Origin: Veillonella criceti
Lineage (GTDB): Bacteria > Bacillota > Negativicutes > Veillonellales > Veillonellaceae
Direction: 5' to 3'
Assembly (NCBI RefSeq): GCF_900460315.1
Contig: NZ_UHIO01000001.1
Location: 1,827,501 to 1,891,500 of the forward strand
DNA length: 64,000 nt
The stretch's first letter is position 1, and every line of letters begins with the position of its first letter. Both the position numbers and the translations under genes were made by a program. The notes beneath the pieces are model-generated. The model did not search any database and was not told where the DNA came from. It worked only from the letters and a program-made list of their open reading frames with translations. Of this stretch, positions 53,168 through 64,000 are shown one piece after another.

Positions 53168-53464
53168 ACTAAATTGCAAATGTACTCAATTAGAGAGTGA
53201 TGTTTATATCACGTTCGTTCTGTGCATCGCATAGAATGAACCGGCGAGTATGAATAAATAAGACTATAACATTGTTACTGATAAAGGGAATTCTTCCAAG
53301 GTTGTGTCAGCCGATGGCGAAGCAAGGTTCAAAAGAAAAAAATTTGAGAGCCTTGCTTATTTTGTCATTGTGTTGACAGGAAAACTGAGACCTGGATGAT
53401 TGTCTTGTGTCATACCGTTATAGAATAGAAGGTAAGCCAATTGAAATGAGGGGTGAAAGCTGGT

Positions 53465-56400
53465 ATGTTCAAACCTGAGCAGGTAGGTAAAAGAACGCGT
53501 TATACGTATGCTAAAATTGACGAAGTTCTAGAAATGCCACATTTATTGGACGTGCAACGCAAGTCTTATGAGTGGTTTTTGGAGAGCGGTTTACAAAATA
53601 TTTTTGACGATATTTCTCCGATTAAAGACAATTCAGGTAATTTAGTGCTTTCTTTTGAAGGTTTTAGCCTTGGAGAGCCAAAATATGATATTAACGAATG
53701 TAAAAATCGTGATGCGACTTATGCGGCGCCATTGCGTGTAAATGTTCGTTTGATTAATAATGATCCAGAAAATCAGGATATTAAAGAACAAGAAGTATTC
53801 ATGGGTGATTTCCCATTGATGACAGAAACAGGCACATTTATTATTAATGGTGCTGAACGTGTTATCGTATCACAGTTAGTACGTTCCCCAGGGGTGTATT
53901 ATACTCGTGAAATTGATACAATGGGTAACCGTTTATATGGTTCGACTGTTATTCCTAACCGTGGTGCGTGGATTGAACTTGAAACAGATGCCAATGAAAT
54001 GGTAGCTGTTCGTATTGACCGCAACCGTAAATTACCAGCGACTGTGCTTGTACGTGCGCTCGGTTGGAGTACGGATGAATCCATTTTAGAATTATTCTGG
54101 AATGGCGAAACTGACGAAGAGGGCAATCGTTTATATGATGAGCGCTTAGTTCGTACACTAGAAAAAGATACGACTGAATCTTCGGAAGAAGCCTTAGTAG
54201 AAATCTACAAAAAACTTCGTCCAGGTGAACCACCTACGGTAGAAAGTGCCCGTAATTTATTTGACAATTTATTTTTTGACCCACGCCGTTATGATTTAGC
54301 ACGTGTTGGTCGTTATAAATTAAATAAAAAATTAGGTTGGCGTCAACGTATGTTGGGTCAGACATTAGCACAACCAATCGTCAATATGGAAACGGGCGAA
54401 GTTATTGTTGATGCGGGCACTGTTATGAACGAAGAACAGCTTGATATCGTTGCTGATAGTGGCGTATTTAATGGTGAAGGGTTTGCCGAATTCTATGTAA
54501 GAAATGCAGATGGGACTTCTTTCAAAGTAATTTGTAATAATTGCAACTTGCCATTTGAACACCGTACAGTAACTCGTGAAGATATGATTGCCAACATTAG
54601 CTATTTGCTAAATCTTATGGATGGGGTAGGTCATATTGATGATATCGACCATTTAGGTAATCGTCGTTTACGTTGTGTTGGCGAACTTTTACAGAATCAG
54701 TTCCGCATTGGCTTGACTCGTATGGAACGTGTTGTACGTGAACGTATGACAATTCAAGATAATGCTATGATTACGCCACAAGCGCTAATCAATATTCGTC
54801 CAGTAGTAGCAGCGATTAAGGAATTCTTTGGTTCTTCGCAGTTGTCCCAGTTCATGGACCAAACAAATCCACTTGGCGAATTGACTCACAAACGTCGTTT
54901 ATCTGCCTTAGGGCCTGGTGGTTTATCACGTGAACGCGCTGGTTTCGAAGTTCGTGACGTGCATCACTCCCACTATGGTCGTATGTGTCCAATTGAAACG
55001 CCAGAAGGTCCGAACATTGGTCTTATTTCTTCCCTTTCCAACTATGCGAAAGTAAATGAATTCGGTTTCATTGAAGCGCCATATCGCCGAGTAGAAAAAA
55101 TTTACGGCACTGGTGAAGATGCTAATAAAATTGTGAAAGTACAAGTTACTGAACAAGTTGTATATATGACGGCTGATGAAGAAGAAGGTATGACAATTGC
55201 GCAGGCTAACTCCATTCTTGATGCGGATGGTTGCTTCGTAGATGCTCATATTGCTTGTCGTCGTGGTCATGAAGTCCTTGAAGTAGTACCTGAAAAAGTT
55301 GACTACATGGACGTAAGTCCTAAAGAAGTTGTATCCATTGGTACAGCGATGATTCCATTCCTTGAAAATGACGATGCGAACCGTGCCTTGATGGGGGCGA
55401 ACATGCAGCGTCAGGCTGTGCCATTACTTCGTGCACAAGCTCCACTTGTTGGTACTGGTATGGAATATAAAGCGGCTTGTGACTCTGGCGTGTGCGTATT
55501 GGCTAAAGAAGAAGGCGTTGTTACTCGTTGTTGGGGTAATGAAATTCACGTTATGCGTGATAATGGTCGCGTAGATGTTTACAAATTAAACAAATTCTTG
55601 CGTTCCAACCAATCCACTTGTTTTAACCAAAAACCAATCGTATTCCGTGGTGATCGTGTTGTAAAAGGACAAGTATTGGCTGATGGACCAGCAACTGATG
55701 GTGGCGAATTAGCGCTTGGTTTCAACGTACTCGTTGCCTTCATGCCTTGGGAAGGTTACAACTATGAAGATGCTATTTTGCTTAGTGAAGAACTTTGCAA
55801 AGAAGATATTTATACGTCCATTCATATTGAAGAGTATGAGTGTGATGCTCGTGATACCAAACTAGGAGCGGAAGAAATTACACGTGAATTACCAAATACA
55901 GGTGATGATAATCTTCGTAACCTTGATGAAGATGGTATTATCTGCATTGGCGCGGAAGTACATCCAGGAGATATCCTAGTTGGTAAAGTAACACCAAAAG
56001 GGGAAACTGAATTAACACCAGAAGAACGTTTATTACGTGCTATCTTTGGTGATAAAGAACGTGAAGTTCGTGATACATCCTTGCGTGTACCGCATGGTGA
56101 ATCTGGTAAAATCGTTGACGTTAAAGTATTTACTCGTGAAAATGGCGATGAATTACAACCAGGCGTAAATAAATTAGTTCGTGTATATATTGCACAAAAA
56201 CGTAAAATCCATGAAGGCGATAAAATGGCTGGTCGTCATGGTAACAAAGGTGTCGTTTCTCGCGTTATGCGTCAGGAAGATATGCCATTCTTGCCAGATG
56301 GTACGCCTGTTCAAATCGTATTGAACCCACTAGGGGTACCTTCCCGTATGAACATCGGTCAGGTATTGGAAACTCATCTTGGCTGGGCTGTACAAGGTCT

Positions 56401-57616
56401 TGGTATGCAGATTAAAGCCACTGACCTTAAAATTCAAAACGTATTAAATCAAGCAAAAGCGGATAGCCGTTATTGGGATAATATTGATCGCATTAAGGAA
56501 TTATATGCTGAAATGGAATCCTTACAGGCTAAAGTGGCTGAAAATGTAACTGTTTCACATTTAGATGTGGATAGTGAAATTGATGCACGCCGTGAAGAAG
56601 CTTTGAATTTAATTTATGATGAAGCGCAGAAACAATTAACTTCTTTAGGTGGTCGCGCTCGTTATGATGAATTGCGTGCTCTTGAAAAAAGCTACAGTGA
56701 TGCGGAAATTGAATACTTTGATGATGAAGAACAAGCGCCAGAAATGGAAGAATCTTTACAAGAGGAATTGAAAGCGATTTCAGTAGTAGTCGATATTATT
56801 GAAGCTATTGAAACATCACGTGTAAAACGTGAAGAAATCCGCAAAGATTTGGAAGCCTATGGGTATGATTATGCTACATATGGCATGCCAAAACCAGATG
56901 TGGCAGGGATTCATATTGCAACGCCTGTATTTGACGGTGCGCATGAAAGTGATGTATTTAATACACTTCGTATTGCCGGTAAAGATGATGACGGCAAAAC
57001 CGTTTTATATGATGGTCGTACGGGGGAACCAATGGATAACAAAGTTACCGTTGGTTATGTATATATGCTGAAACTTCACCATCTAGTAGATGATAAGATT
57101 CATGCTCGTTCTACAGGTCCGTACTCCTTAGTAACACAACAGCCATTGGGTGGTAAAGCTCAATTCGGTGGTCAGCGTTTCGGGGAAATGGAAGTATGGG
57201 CATTAGAAGCATATGGTGCAGCATATACCTTGCAAGAATTACTTACTGTTAAATCTGACGATGTAGTTGGTCGTGTTAAAGCGTACGAAAAAATCGTTAA
57301 AGGTGAAAACATTCCTGAACCAGGTGTGCCAGAATCTTTCAAAGTATTGCTTAAAGAACTTCAAAGTATCGGTCTTGATGTAAAAATCTTGAATGAAGAT
57401 CAAGAAGAAGTAGTAATCAAAGAACTCGATGACGATGATGATGTAGATACAAATGAAGATGAAATCAAAGAAGTAATGGAAGGCTCAGATACAACCTCTA
57501 CTGAAGAGGAATTGCCAAATGTTGAAACATCCGAACCAGTAACTAGTGGCGAAGATGATGATGTGTTAAGCGCAATGGCTGCGTATGGCGATGAGTCTGA
57601 TACAGATGAAGACTAA
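53465..57616 (+). CDS. rpoB: DNA-directed RNA polymerase subunit beta
   Basis: The beta subunit, 1383 residues. The rifampicin region reads [20 protein letters not shown] (about residues 460-479) followed by [11 protein letters not shown]; the catalytic-side motif [15 protein letters not shown] (about 918) and C-terminal [20 protein letters not shown] are intact. The GGGGTGA pairing 8 bases before the ATG at 53465 favours it over GTG 53453. Compared with B. subtilis RpoB there is an insertion of about 150-165 residues (about 982-1147) before [12 protein letters not shown], Glu-rich and helical, and a tail of about 70 residues rich in Asp/Glu after the usual end. rpoC follows after 34 bases. 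Confidence 0.98.
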   Translation: MFKPEQVGKRTRYTYAKIDEVLEMPHLLDVQRKSYEWFLESGLQNIFDDISPIKDNSGNLVLSFEGFSLGEPKYDINECKNRDATYAAPLRVNVRLINNDPENQDIKEQEVFMGDFPLMTETGTFIINGAERVIVSQLVRSPGVYYTREIDTMGNRLYGSTVIPNRGAWIELETDANEMVAVRIDRNRKLPATVLVRALGWSTDESILELFWNGETDEEGNRLYDERLVRTLEKDTTESSEEALVEIYKKLRPGEPPTVESARNLFDNLFFDPRRYDLARVGRYKLNKKLGWRQRMLGQTLAQPIVNMETGEVIVDAGTVMNEEQLDIVADSGVFNGEGFAEFYVRNADGTSFKVICNNCNLPFEHRTVTREDMIANISYLLNLMDGVGHIDDIDHLGNRRLRCVGELLQNQFRIGLTRMERVVRERMTIQDNAMITPQALINIRPVVAAIKEFFGSSQLSQFMDQTNPLGELTHKRRLSALGPGGLSRERAGFEVRDVHHSHYGRMCPIETPEGPNIGLISSLSNYAKVNEFGFIEAPYRRVEKIYGTGEDANKIVKVQVTEQVVYMTADEEEGMTIAQANSILDADGCFVDAHIACRRGHEVLEVVPEKVDYMDVSPKEVVSIGTAMIPFLENDDANRALMGANMQRQAVPLLRAQAPLVGTGMEYKAACDSGVCVLAKEEGVVTRCWGNEIHVMRDNGRVDVYKLNKFLRSNQSTCFNQKPIVFRGDRVVKGQVLADGPATDGGELALGFNVLVAFMPWEGYNYEDAILLSEELCKEDIYTSIHIEEYECDARDTKLGAEEITRELPNTGDDNLRNLDEDGIICIGAEVHPGDILVGKVTPKGETELTPEERLLRAIFGDKEREVRDTSLRVPHGESGKIVDVKVFTRENGDELQPGVNKLVRVYIAQKRKIHEGDKMAGRHGNKGVVSRVMRQEDMPFLPDGTPVQIVLNPLGVPSRMNIGQVLETHLGWAVQGLGMQIKATDLKIQNVLNQAKADSRYWDNIDRIKELYAEMESLQAKVAENVTVSHLDVDSEIDARREEALNLIYDEAQKQLTSLGGRARYDELRALEKSYSDAEIEYFDDEEQAPEMEESLQEELKAISVVVDIIEAIETSRVKREEIRKDLEAYGYDYATYGMPKPDVAGIHIATPVFDGAHESDVFNTLRIAGKDDDGKTVLYDGRTGEPMDNKVTVGYVYMLKLHHLVDDKIHARSTGPYSLVTQQPLGGKAQFGGQRFGEMEVWALEAYGAAYTLQELLTVKSDDVVGRVKAYEKIVKGENIPEPGVPESFKVLLKELQSIGLDVKILNEDQEEVVIKELDDDDDVDTNEDEIKEVMEGSDTTSTEEELPNVETSEPVTSGEDDDVLSAMAAYGDESDTDED

Positions 57617-57650
57617 TATTTGAGTATCCAAAAAGAAGGGAGCGATACTT

Positions 57651-60600
57651 GTGCTAGACGTTAATGAATTCGATTCTATGCGAATTGGCTTGGCTTCGCC
57701 GGACCAGATTTTAGAATGGTCCTATGGGGAAGTTAAAAAGCCAGAAACAATTAACTACCGTACGCTTAAGCCAGAACGTGATGGCTTGTTTTGCGAGCGT
57801 ATTTTTGGACCGACCAAGGACTGGGAATGTCATTGCGGTAAATATAAACGCATTCGCCATAAAGGTGTAGTCTGCGATAAATGTGGTGTAGAAGTGACTC
57901 GTTCTAAAGTGCGTCGTGAACGCATGGGTCACATTGTATTAGCTACACCAGTGTCTCATATTTGGTACTTCAAGGGGATCCCATCTCGTATGGGGCTCAT
58001 CCTTGATGTATCGCCACGTTCCTTAGAACGCGTACTTTACTTTGCAGCGTATATCGTTGTAGATCCAGGTAATACGCCTCTTATGAAACGTCAATTATTG
58101 TCTGAAACAGAATTCCGTGAGTATGAAGCTCAATTTAACGAAGACGATTATAAGATTAACGGTAAGCAAGTAGAAATTGAAACCGTTGCACAACGTCGTG
58201 AACGCTTAGCTGTTATTACTGAAGCTAAACGCAAATTAGCGGCTAATGAAGCATTAAAAGCAAATACTGAAATTCCGGAAGAGGAAAAAGAATACGAAGA
58301 ATTAACTCGTGAAGAACGCTATGAATTAGGTGCTGCCGAAGACGTAGAATTCGTATGTGTTGACATGGGGGCAGAAGCGATTAAAGCTTTATTAAGTGAA
58401 TTAGATTTAGAAAGCCTTAATGTAGAACTTCGTAGTGAATTAGAAACAGCGACAGGACAACGTAAGATTCGTGCTGTTCGTCGTTTAGAAGTCGTAGAAG
58501 CATTCCGCCAATCTGGCAATAAACCAGAATGGATGATTATGGATGTAGTGCCAGTAATTCCACCAGAATTACGTCCTATGGTACAGCTTGATGGCGGTCG
58601 TTTTGCAACGTCTGATTTAAATGATTTATATCGTCGTGTAATCAATCGTAATAATCGTTTGAAACGCTTATTAGATTTAGGCGCCCCTGATATTATTGTG
58701 CGCAATGAAAAGCGCATGCTTCAGGAAGCCGTTGATGCATTAATCGATAATGGTCGTCGTGGTCGTCCTGTAACAGGTCCTGGTAACCGTCCGTTGAAAT
58801 CTTTATCCGATATGCTTAAAGGTAAACAAGGTCGTTTCCGTCAGAACTTGTTAGGTAAACGTGTTGACTATTCCGGCCGTTCTGTAATCGTAGTTGGTCC
58901 AGAACTTAAAATGCACCAATGTGGTTTGCCTAAAGAAATGGCGCTTGAGTTGTTCAAACCATTTGTTATGAAACGTTTGGTAGAACGGCAACAAGCTAGC
59001 AATATTAAAGCAGCTAAACGCCAAGTAGAACGAATTGGCCCTGGTGTTTGGGAAGCCTTAGAAGAGGTTATTAAAGAACATCCAGTTCTTTTAAACCGTG
59101 CCCCAACACTTCACCGTTTGGGTATTCAAGCGTTCGAACCAATTCTTTGGGAAGGCCGTGCTATTAAATTACATCCATTAGTATGTACCGCGTTCAATGC
59201 TGACTTTGATGGTGACCAGATGGCGTGTCATTTACCATTGTCCGTAGAAGCACAATCAGAAGCACGTACCCTTATGTTGTCTTCTCATAACATTTTATCT
59301 ACTAAAGATGGTAAACCAGTAGCTGTTCCATCTCAGGATATGATTTTAGGGACTTACTACTTAACCGTAGTGCGTCAACATACTAAAGAAAAAGCGAAAT
59401 ACTTTGCTAATTATGATGAAGTTATGCTCGCGTATGATTCTGGTATTATTGGCTTGCAAGATATTCTTTACATTCGTGAAGAAGGGTATGGTCGTGTTGA
59501 AACGACGGCAGGTCGTTTGATCTTTAACAATGCTCTTTATCCAGAGTTACGTCAATATGAATTGCAAGATGATGGACATTATACCTTAGGTCGCGTTATG
59601 GATAAGAAGATGGTTGGTAAATTAGTTGACCAATGCTTCCAATTATTTGGCAATGAAAAAACAGCCGAACTTCTTGACCGTGTTAAATCATTAGGTTATT
59701 CTTATGCGCGCCGGGCTGGTATGACTATTGCGATTGCTGACATTAAAGTTCCAACTGAAAAAGCTGAAATTTTACAAAAAGCGGATGAAGACGTAGATAA
59801 AGTATCACGTAATTATCGTCGTGGTTATATGTCTGAAGATGAACGTTATCGTAAGACAATTCAACTTTGGACACAGGCTACAGAAGATGTAACGGATGCC
59901 ATGATGGATACGATGATGCGTGACCAAGAAGGCTTTAACCCAGTGTATATGATGGCTATTTCTGGTGCCCGTGGTAATAAACAACAGATTCGTCAGTTGG
60001 CTGGTATGCGTGGTTTGATGGCCGACCCATCTGGTCGAATCATCGACTTGCCAATCAAAGCAAACTTTAAAGAAGGCCTTACTGTATTGGATTACTTTAC
60101 ATCTAGCCATGGGGCGCGTAAAGGTTTGGCCGATACAGCACTTCGTACGGCTGACTCCGGTTACTTAACACGTCGTCTTGTTGACGTATCGCAAGATGTT
60201 ATCGTGCGTGAAGAAGACTGTGATGTAGTGGGTATTGATTTAGTGCGTGAACGTGCTCGCTTAGCAAGTTCCACTCGTCAAGCTCTTGCTTTATTGAAAG
60301 ATAAATTAATTGGTCGTGTTCTTGACAAAGATGTTGTGGATACTGCGACTGGTGAAGTTGTGTTAACATCGGAAACTGTATTAACGCAAGCTGACTTAGA
60401 TGCATTGGCTGATCATAAGATTACTGATATTGATCTTCGTGGTGCTCATTTAGGTAGTGATAGTGACATTAACCACACTAATCTTGTACAAAAAATTAGC
60501 CTTGGTGAAACGGATGAAGGTATCCGTCAAACCTTGCGTGAAACTATGGTACAAAATATGCTAGGTAAAGATACTGTTAATGCTGTAGTTGATAGTGAAG

Positions 60601-61862
60601 GTAATGAAGTATTCCCTGCTCATAGTGCGCTCACTGAAGAAGGGATTGAAGCAATTCTTGATAGTGATGTAAAAGAAGTTCAAGTGCGTAACAATGACAT
60701 TCACGGGATTGAAGTAGAAGCCATCGTAGAAGGTCAAGGTATTATTGAACCACTTAAAGATCGTATTATTGGTCGTACTGCTGCTGAAGAATTAATTAAT
60801 AAAGAAACTGGTGAAGTTATCGTACCGCTTAATGGTGAAATTACGGAAGAATTAGCTGATGAAGTAGTAAAACACTATGAAACCGTTAAGATTCGTTCCG
60901 TGTTGACTTGTCGTTCTCCATATGGTGTATGTATGAAATGTTATGGTCGTGATTTAGGCACTGGTAACCAAGTACAAGTTGGGGAAGCTGTAGGTATCAT
61001 TGCAGCTCAATCCATCGGTGAACCTGGTACACAGTTGACAATGCGTACATTCCATACTGGTGGTGTCGCTGGTGACGATATTACACAAGGTTTGCCTCGT
61101 GTCGAAGAATTGTTTGAAGCGCGTCGTCCTAAACGCCATGCAATCATTAGTGAAGTAGAAGGTACGGTTCGCGTTGTACCTAACGATAATAAGAAAGGGA
61201 CTAATACAATCTTTGTTACTGACAAAGAAGGTGTGGAATTCGATTACTTAATTCCATATGGTGCTCGTATTATTGTTCGTGATGGTGATTTTGTGAAGTT
61301 AGGCGCTCGTTTAACTGAAGGATCGATTAATCCACATGATATTATGCGGGTAATGGGGACTGAAGCAACACAACGTTATCTTGTATATGAAGTACAAAAA
61401 GTATATAAATCTCAAGGTGTAGAAATTAATGATAAACATATTGAGGTTATTGTGCGTCAAATGCTTCATAAGGTTAAGGTAGAAGAAGTGGGCGATGCTG
61501 ATTTATTGCCAGGCGATCCTATTGATGTAAACACCTTTGAAGAAGAAAATCGTCGTTTAATCTTAAATGGTAAACAACCAGCGACAGGTAAACGTATTCT
61601 TCTTGGGATTACTAAGGCTGCTTTGGCTACGGACAGCTTCTTGTCAGCTGCTTCCTTCCAGGAAACAACTCGTGTACTTACCGATGCCGCTATTAAGGGC
61701 AAAATTGATCCATTGTTAGGTCTAAAAGAAAACGTAATTATTGGTAAATTGATTCCAGCTGGTACAGGTATGAGTCGTTACCGTAAAATTAAAGTTGTAA
61801 AAAAAGACCCACAAGTGGAAACAATCGACCCTATGGATGCAGTGGTGTCTGAAGACGAATAA
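57651..61862 (+). CDS. rpoC: DNA-directed RNA polymerase subunit beta'
   Basis: The beta' subunit, 1403 residues. It has an N-terminal zinc site [19 protein letters not shown] (about residues 60-78), the active-centre [16 protein letters not shown], the bridge/trigger region with [16 protein letters not shown], and a second zinc-type [13 protein letters not shown]. Between [14 protein letters not shown] and that site, residues about 883-1082 hold three tandem copies of a module that B. subtilis RpoC has once (see findings). GTG start behind AAGGGAG. A terminator follows. Confidence 0.98.
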   Translation: MLDVNEFDSMRIGLASPDQILEWSYGEVKKPETINYRTLKPERDGLFCERIFGPTKDWECHCGKYKRIRHKGVVCDKCGVEVTRSKVRRERMGHIVLATPVSHIWYFKGIPSRMGLILDVSPRSLERVLYFAAYIVVDPGNTPLMKRQLLSETEFREYEAQFNEDDYKINGKQVEIETVAQRRERLAVITEAKRKLAANEALKANTEIPEEEKEYEELTREERYELGAAEDVEFVCVDMGAEAIKALLSELDLESLNVELRSELETATGQRKIRAVRRLEVVEAFRQSGNKPEWMIMDVVPVIPPELRPMVQLDGGRFATSDLNDLYRRVINRNNRLKRLLDLGAPDIIVRNEKRMLQEAVDALIDNGRRGRPVTGPGNRPLKSLSDMLKGKQGRFRQNLLGKRVDYSGRSVIVVGPELKMHQCGLPKEMALELFKPFVMKRLVERQQASNIKAAKRQVERIGPGVWEALEEVIKEHPVLLNRAPTLHRLGIQAFEPILWEGRAIKLHPLVCTAFNADFDGDQMACHLPLSVEAQSEARTLMLSSHNILSTKDGKPVAVPSQDMILGTYYLTVVRQHTKEKAKYFANYDEVMLAYDSGIIGLQDILYIREEGYGRVETTAGRLIFNNALYPELRQYELQDDGHYTLGRVMDKKMVGKLVDQCFQLFGNEKTAELLDRVKSLGYSYARRAGMTIAIADIKVPTEKAEILQKADEDVDKVSRNYRRGYMSEDERYRKTIQLWTQATEDVTDAMMDTMMRDQEGFNPVYMMAISGARGNKQQIRQLAGMRGLMADPSGRIIDLPIKANFKEGLTVLDYFTSSHGARKGLADTALRTADSGYLTRRLVDVSQDVIVREEDCDVVGIDLVRERARLASSTRQALALLKDKLIGRVLDKDVVDTATGEVVLTSETVLTQADLDALADHKITDIDLRGAHLGSDSDINHTNLVQKISLGETDEGIRQTLRETMVQNMLGKDTVNAVVDSEGNEVFPAHSALTEEGIEAILDSDVKEVQVRNNDIHGIEVEAIVEGQGIIEPLKDRIIGRTAAEELINKETGEVIVPLNGEITEELADEVVKHYETVKIRSVLTCRSPYGVCMKCYGRDLGTGNQVQVGEAVGIIAAQSIGEPGTQLTMRTFHTGGVAGDDITQGLPRVEELFEARRPKRHAIISEVEGTVRVVPNDNKKGTNTIFVTDKEGVEFDYLIPYGARIIVRDGDFVKLGARLTEGSINPHDIMRVMGTEATQRYLVYEVQKVYKSQGVEINDKHIEVIVRQMLHKVKVEEVGDADLLPGDPIDVNTFEEENRRLILNGKQPATGKRILLGITKAALATDSFLSAASFQETTRVLTDAAIKGKIDPLLGLKENVIIGKLIPAGTGMSRYRKIKVVKKDPQVETIDPMDAVVSEDE

Positions 61863-61934
61863 AAAATACTCTTTGATATGAACCGAGTAGTTTGTTTTTA
61901 TCGAAAATACTATAGGTATGATTGCTGTATAATG

Positions 61935-61970
61935 AAAGTACCTCTATCAATTGATAGGGGTACTTTTTAT
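61935..61970 (+). terminator. Terminator after rpoC, near-perfect 32-base palindrome
   Basis: Bases 61935-61966 form a palindrome centred on CAATTG with one T-G wobble, followed by Ts. The 381-base region 61863-62243 otherwise holds only the next promoter; no small gene is evident. Confidence 0.9.
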
Positions 61971-62155
61971 ATTTGTTAAGAAAGTTACGTATGCTAAATT
62001 TGCAACTTATGAATAGAACTGTATAAAATAAAGTAAAATGGGTGAAATATTGCATAAAATTTATAAAAATATACAGGATATATATGTTTTGAAACACACG
62101 GATAAGTGTACATATAAAAGCTAGAGAATATGCGGAAAAATAGCTAAAAAATGTG

Positions 62156-62184
62156 TTGACAGAGATAGGGGAGTAATGCTAAAC
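62156..62184 (+). promoter_or_regulatory. Promoter of the L7Ae-rpsL-rpsG-fusA operon
   Basis: TTGACA (62156-62161) and CTAAAC or TAAACT 17-18 bases downstream. The -35 box is perfect, the -10 box weak. Confidence 0.55.
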
Positions 62185-62243
62185 TGATATAGTGCTCAGG
62201 GGAGAGTATGTCTGAGTACAAGAAAATCATGAGGAGTTAAGGT

Positions 62244-62489
62244 ATGGAAATCGAAGTATTAACATCGGCAAAAAAGACAATCGGAGCTAAGCAAACGTCG
62301 AAAGCAATTATGCGCGGCGAAGTTCAGATGGTGTTTGTTGCTAATAACAGCGATGACCGTGTGGTGTTGCCCATCCTTGAACTTTGTGAAAAACAGGCAG
62401 TGCCAGTGAATCAAGAGTATTCAATGGAAGAACTTGGTAAGGCTGGCAAAATCAAAGTGAAAGCCGCTGCTATCGGCGTGCTTCGTTAA
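62244..62489 (+). CDS. L7Ae-family K-turn RNA-binding protein (YbxF-like)
   Basis: An 81-residue protein of the L7Ae/L30e/S12e family, found between rpoC and rpsL in Firmicutes. Features are [21 protein letters not shown], a central [15 protein letters not shown], and the basic end [14 protein letters not shown]. subtilis YbxF binds K-turn RNA; a stable ribosomal position is not established. AGGAG precedes the ATG. Confidence 0.93.
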   Translation: MEIEVLTSAKKTIGAKQTSKAIMRGEVQMVFVANNSDDRVVLPILELCEKQAVPVNQEYSMEELGKAGKIKVKAAAIGVLR

Positions 62490-62566
62490 ACTTGGTAATA
62501 TCTGTAGTAACACTTTGTTGCCGCAGATCAATTATAAATCTAATTGTTTGGAAAGGAGGTGCCCTA

Positions 62567-62941
62567 ATGCCAACTATTAATCAGCTAGTACGTAAAGGTC
62601 GCGAAACCGTGACTACTAAATCTACGGCTCCTGCGTTGAAAAACTGTCCGCAGAAACGTGGTGTATGTACTCGTGTGTACACAGCTACTCCAAAGAAACC
62701 GAACTCCGCGCTTCGTAAAGTTGCCCGTGTTCGTTTGACAAACGCTATTGAAGTAACTGCTTACATCCCAGGCATTGGTCACAATTTACAGGAACACAGT
62801 GTAGTACTTATTCGAGGTGGTCGTGTTAAAGACTTACCAGGTGTGCGTTATCACATTGTTCGCGGTGCATTGGATACAGCTGGCGTACAGAACCGTATGC
62901 AGAGTCGTTCCAAATACGGCGCTAAAAAAGCTAAAAAATAA
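62567..62941 (+). CDS. rpsL: 30S ribosomal protein S12
   Basis: A 124-residue decoding-centre protein. It starts [13 protein letters not shown], contains [18 protein letters not shown] (streptomycin-site Lys, wild type) and [13 protein letters not shown]. The ATG at 62567 follows AAAGGAGGTG; the frame is open earlier from 62492 but family proteins start here. Confidence 0.98.
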   Translation: MPTINQLVRKGRETVTTKSTAPALKNCPQKRGVCTRVYTATPKKPNSALRKVARVRLTNAIEVTAYIPGIGHNLQEHSVVLIRGGRVKDLPGVRYHIVRGALDTAGVQNRMQSRSKYGAKKAKK

Positions 62942-62944
62942 TAG

Positions 62945-63454
<510 letters not shown>

Positions 63455-63477
63455 TTAGTTAAGAGGAGTTGACATTC

Positions 63478-64000
63478 GTGGCAAGAGAATTTTCTTTAGA
63501 GAAAACTCGTAATATCGGTATCATGGCTCACATCGATGCTGGTAAAACAACCACAACGGAACGTATTCTTTACTATACAGGCCGAGTTCACAAAATCGGG
63601 GAAGTTCATGAAGGCGCTGCGACAATGGACTGGATGGCACAGGAACAGGAACGTGGTATTACAATCACGTCTGCTGCGACAACTTGCCACTGGAAAGGTC
63701 ATCGCGTAAATATCATTGATACTCCTGGTCACGTTGACTTTACTGTAGAAGTAGAACGTTCGTTGCGTGTACTTGATGGTTCTGTTGCAGTATTCAGTGC
63801 TAAAGGTGGCGTTGAACCACAATCTGAAACTGTATGGCGTCAAGCTTCTACTTACGGCGTACCTCGTATTGCTTATGTAAATAAGATGGATACCGTAGGC
63901 GCTGACTTCTTCAATGTAGTAAACATGATGAAGGACCGTTTAGGTGCAAACAGTGTAGCTCTTCAGGTTCCAATTGGTGCTGAAGATACTTTCAAAGGCA
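63478..64000 (+). CDS. fusA: Elongation factor G (3' end outside window)
   Basis: The translocation GTPase; the first 174 residues are in the window. GTG start behind AGAGGAG. G-domain motifs are G1 AHIDAGKTT (about residues 17-25), G2 [11 protein letters not shown]3 DTPGHVDFT (about 81-89) and G4 NKMD (about 135-138). It continues the rpsL-rpsG operon and runs off the end of the window. Confidence 0.98.
   Translation, partial: MAREFSLEKTRNIGIMAHIDAGKTTTTERILYYTGRVHKIGEVHEGAATMDWMAQEQERGITITSAATTCHWKGHRVNIIDTPGHVDFTVEVERSLRVLDGSVAVFSAKGGVEPQSETVWRQASTYGVPRIAYVNKMDTVGADFFNVVNMMKDRLGANSVALQVPIGAEDTFKG

Noticed and set aside
53372..53400. Second rpoB promoter at TTGACA 53372
   Set aside because: The hexamer 17 bases downstream is ATGATT, a poor -10; the perfect promoter at 53139 is far stronger.

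Overview
The window looks like a chromosomal segment of a Negativicute (diderm Firmicute), most likely Veillonella or a close relative. It is AT-rich, has SLH-domain envelope proteins typical of diderm Firmicutes, a LutABC lactate-oxidation operon, serine, aspartate, threonine and glutamate catabolic enzymes, and a Firmicute-like rpmG-secE-nusG-rplKAJL ... rpoBC-L7Ae-rpsL-rpsG-fusA cluster. The species assignment is inference from gene content and protein character; no database was searched. No prophage, insertion sequence, CRISPR array or rRNA operon was seen.

Layout. 1-5.4 kb: the 3' part of a histone-deacetylase-family gene, then rph-rdgB-phosphoesterase, then speD and an NAD malic enzyme. 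5.5-10.3 kb (minus strand): a three-gene envelope locus of two SLH proteins that share an unrecognised C-terminal domain, with a GT39/ArnT-like membrane glycosyltransferase between them. 10.5-15.2 kb: lutABC and a DAACS symporter. 15.3-20.1 kb: an arginase-family gene interrupted by an early amber codon, a divergent Crp/Fnr regulator, two lipoproteins, and fetAB. 20.3-26.5 kb: a ferredoxin-nitroreductase, threonine deaminase, an amino-acid permease, an orphan MetQ and a dihydropyrimidinase. 26.8-33.5 kb: an enterobacterial-type ornithine decarboxylase heading a run of small membrane proteins that ends in exonuclease III, then glutamate dehydrogenase. 33.7-34.0 kb: tRNA-Asn, tRNA-Glu and tRNA-Val. 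34.1-40.2 kb: a large membrane-anchored unknown, an HcpR-like regulator divergent from hcp, and sdaAB-sdaAA. 40.3-47.4 kb: cca, a PASTA penicillin-binding protein, a FolD-like protein lacking key catalytic residues, hypA, hypB, a secreted tandem-repeat protein and a lone BrxF-like P-loop ATPase. 47.6-64 kb: the transcription/translation core cluster with aspA inserted between rplL and rpoB.

Functional picture. The catabolic genes fit an organism living on lactate and amino acids: LutABC oxidises lactate, SdaA, IlvA, AspA and GdhA feed carbon to pyruvate, 2-oxobutyrate, fumarate and 2-oxoglutarate, and malic enzyme links the C4 and C3 pools. SpeC and SpeD make polyamines; in Negativicutes polyamines linked to peptidoglycan are the reported anchor for SLH proteins, which connects these enzymes to the SLH locus. 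The leads I rate highest are the SLH/glycosyltransferase locus with its shared C-terminal domain, the codon-17 amber in the arginase-family gene, the FolD-like protein without its catalytic Lys and Gln, the orphan BrxF, and large insertions in RpoB and RpoC, the latter a triplicated module. Intrinsic terminators are unusually tidy: several are near-perfect palindromes, and two in convergent gene pairs share the same 16-nt apical sequence.
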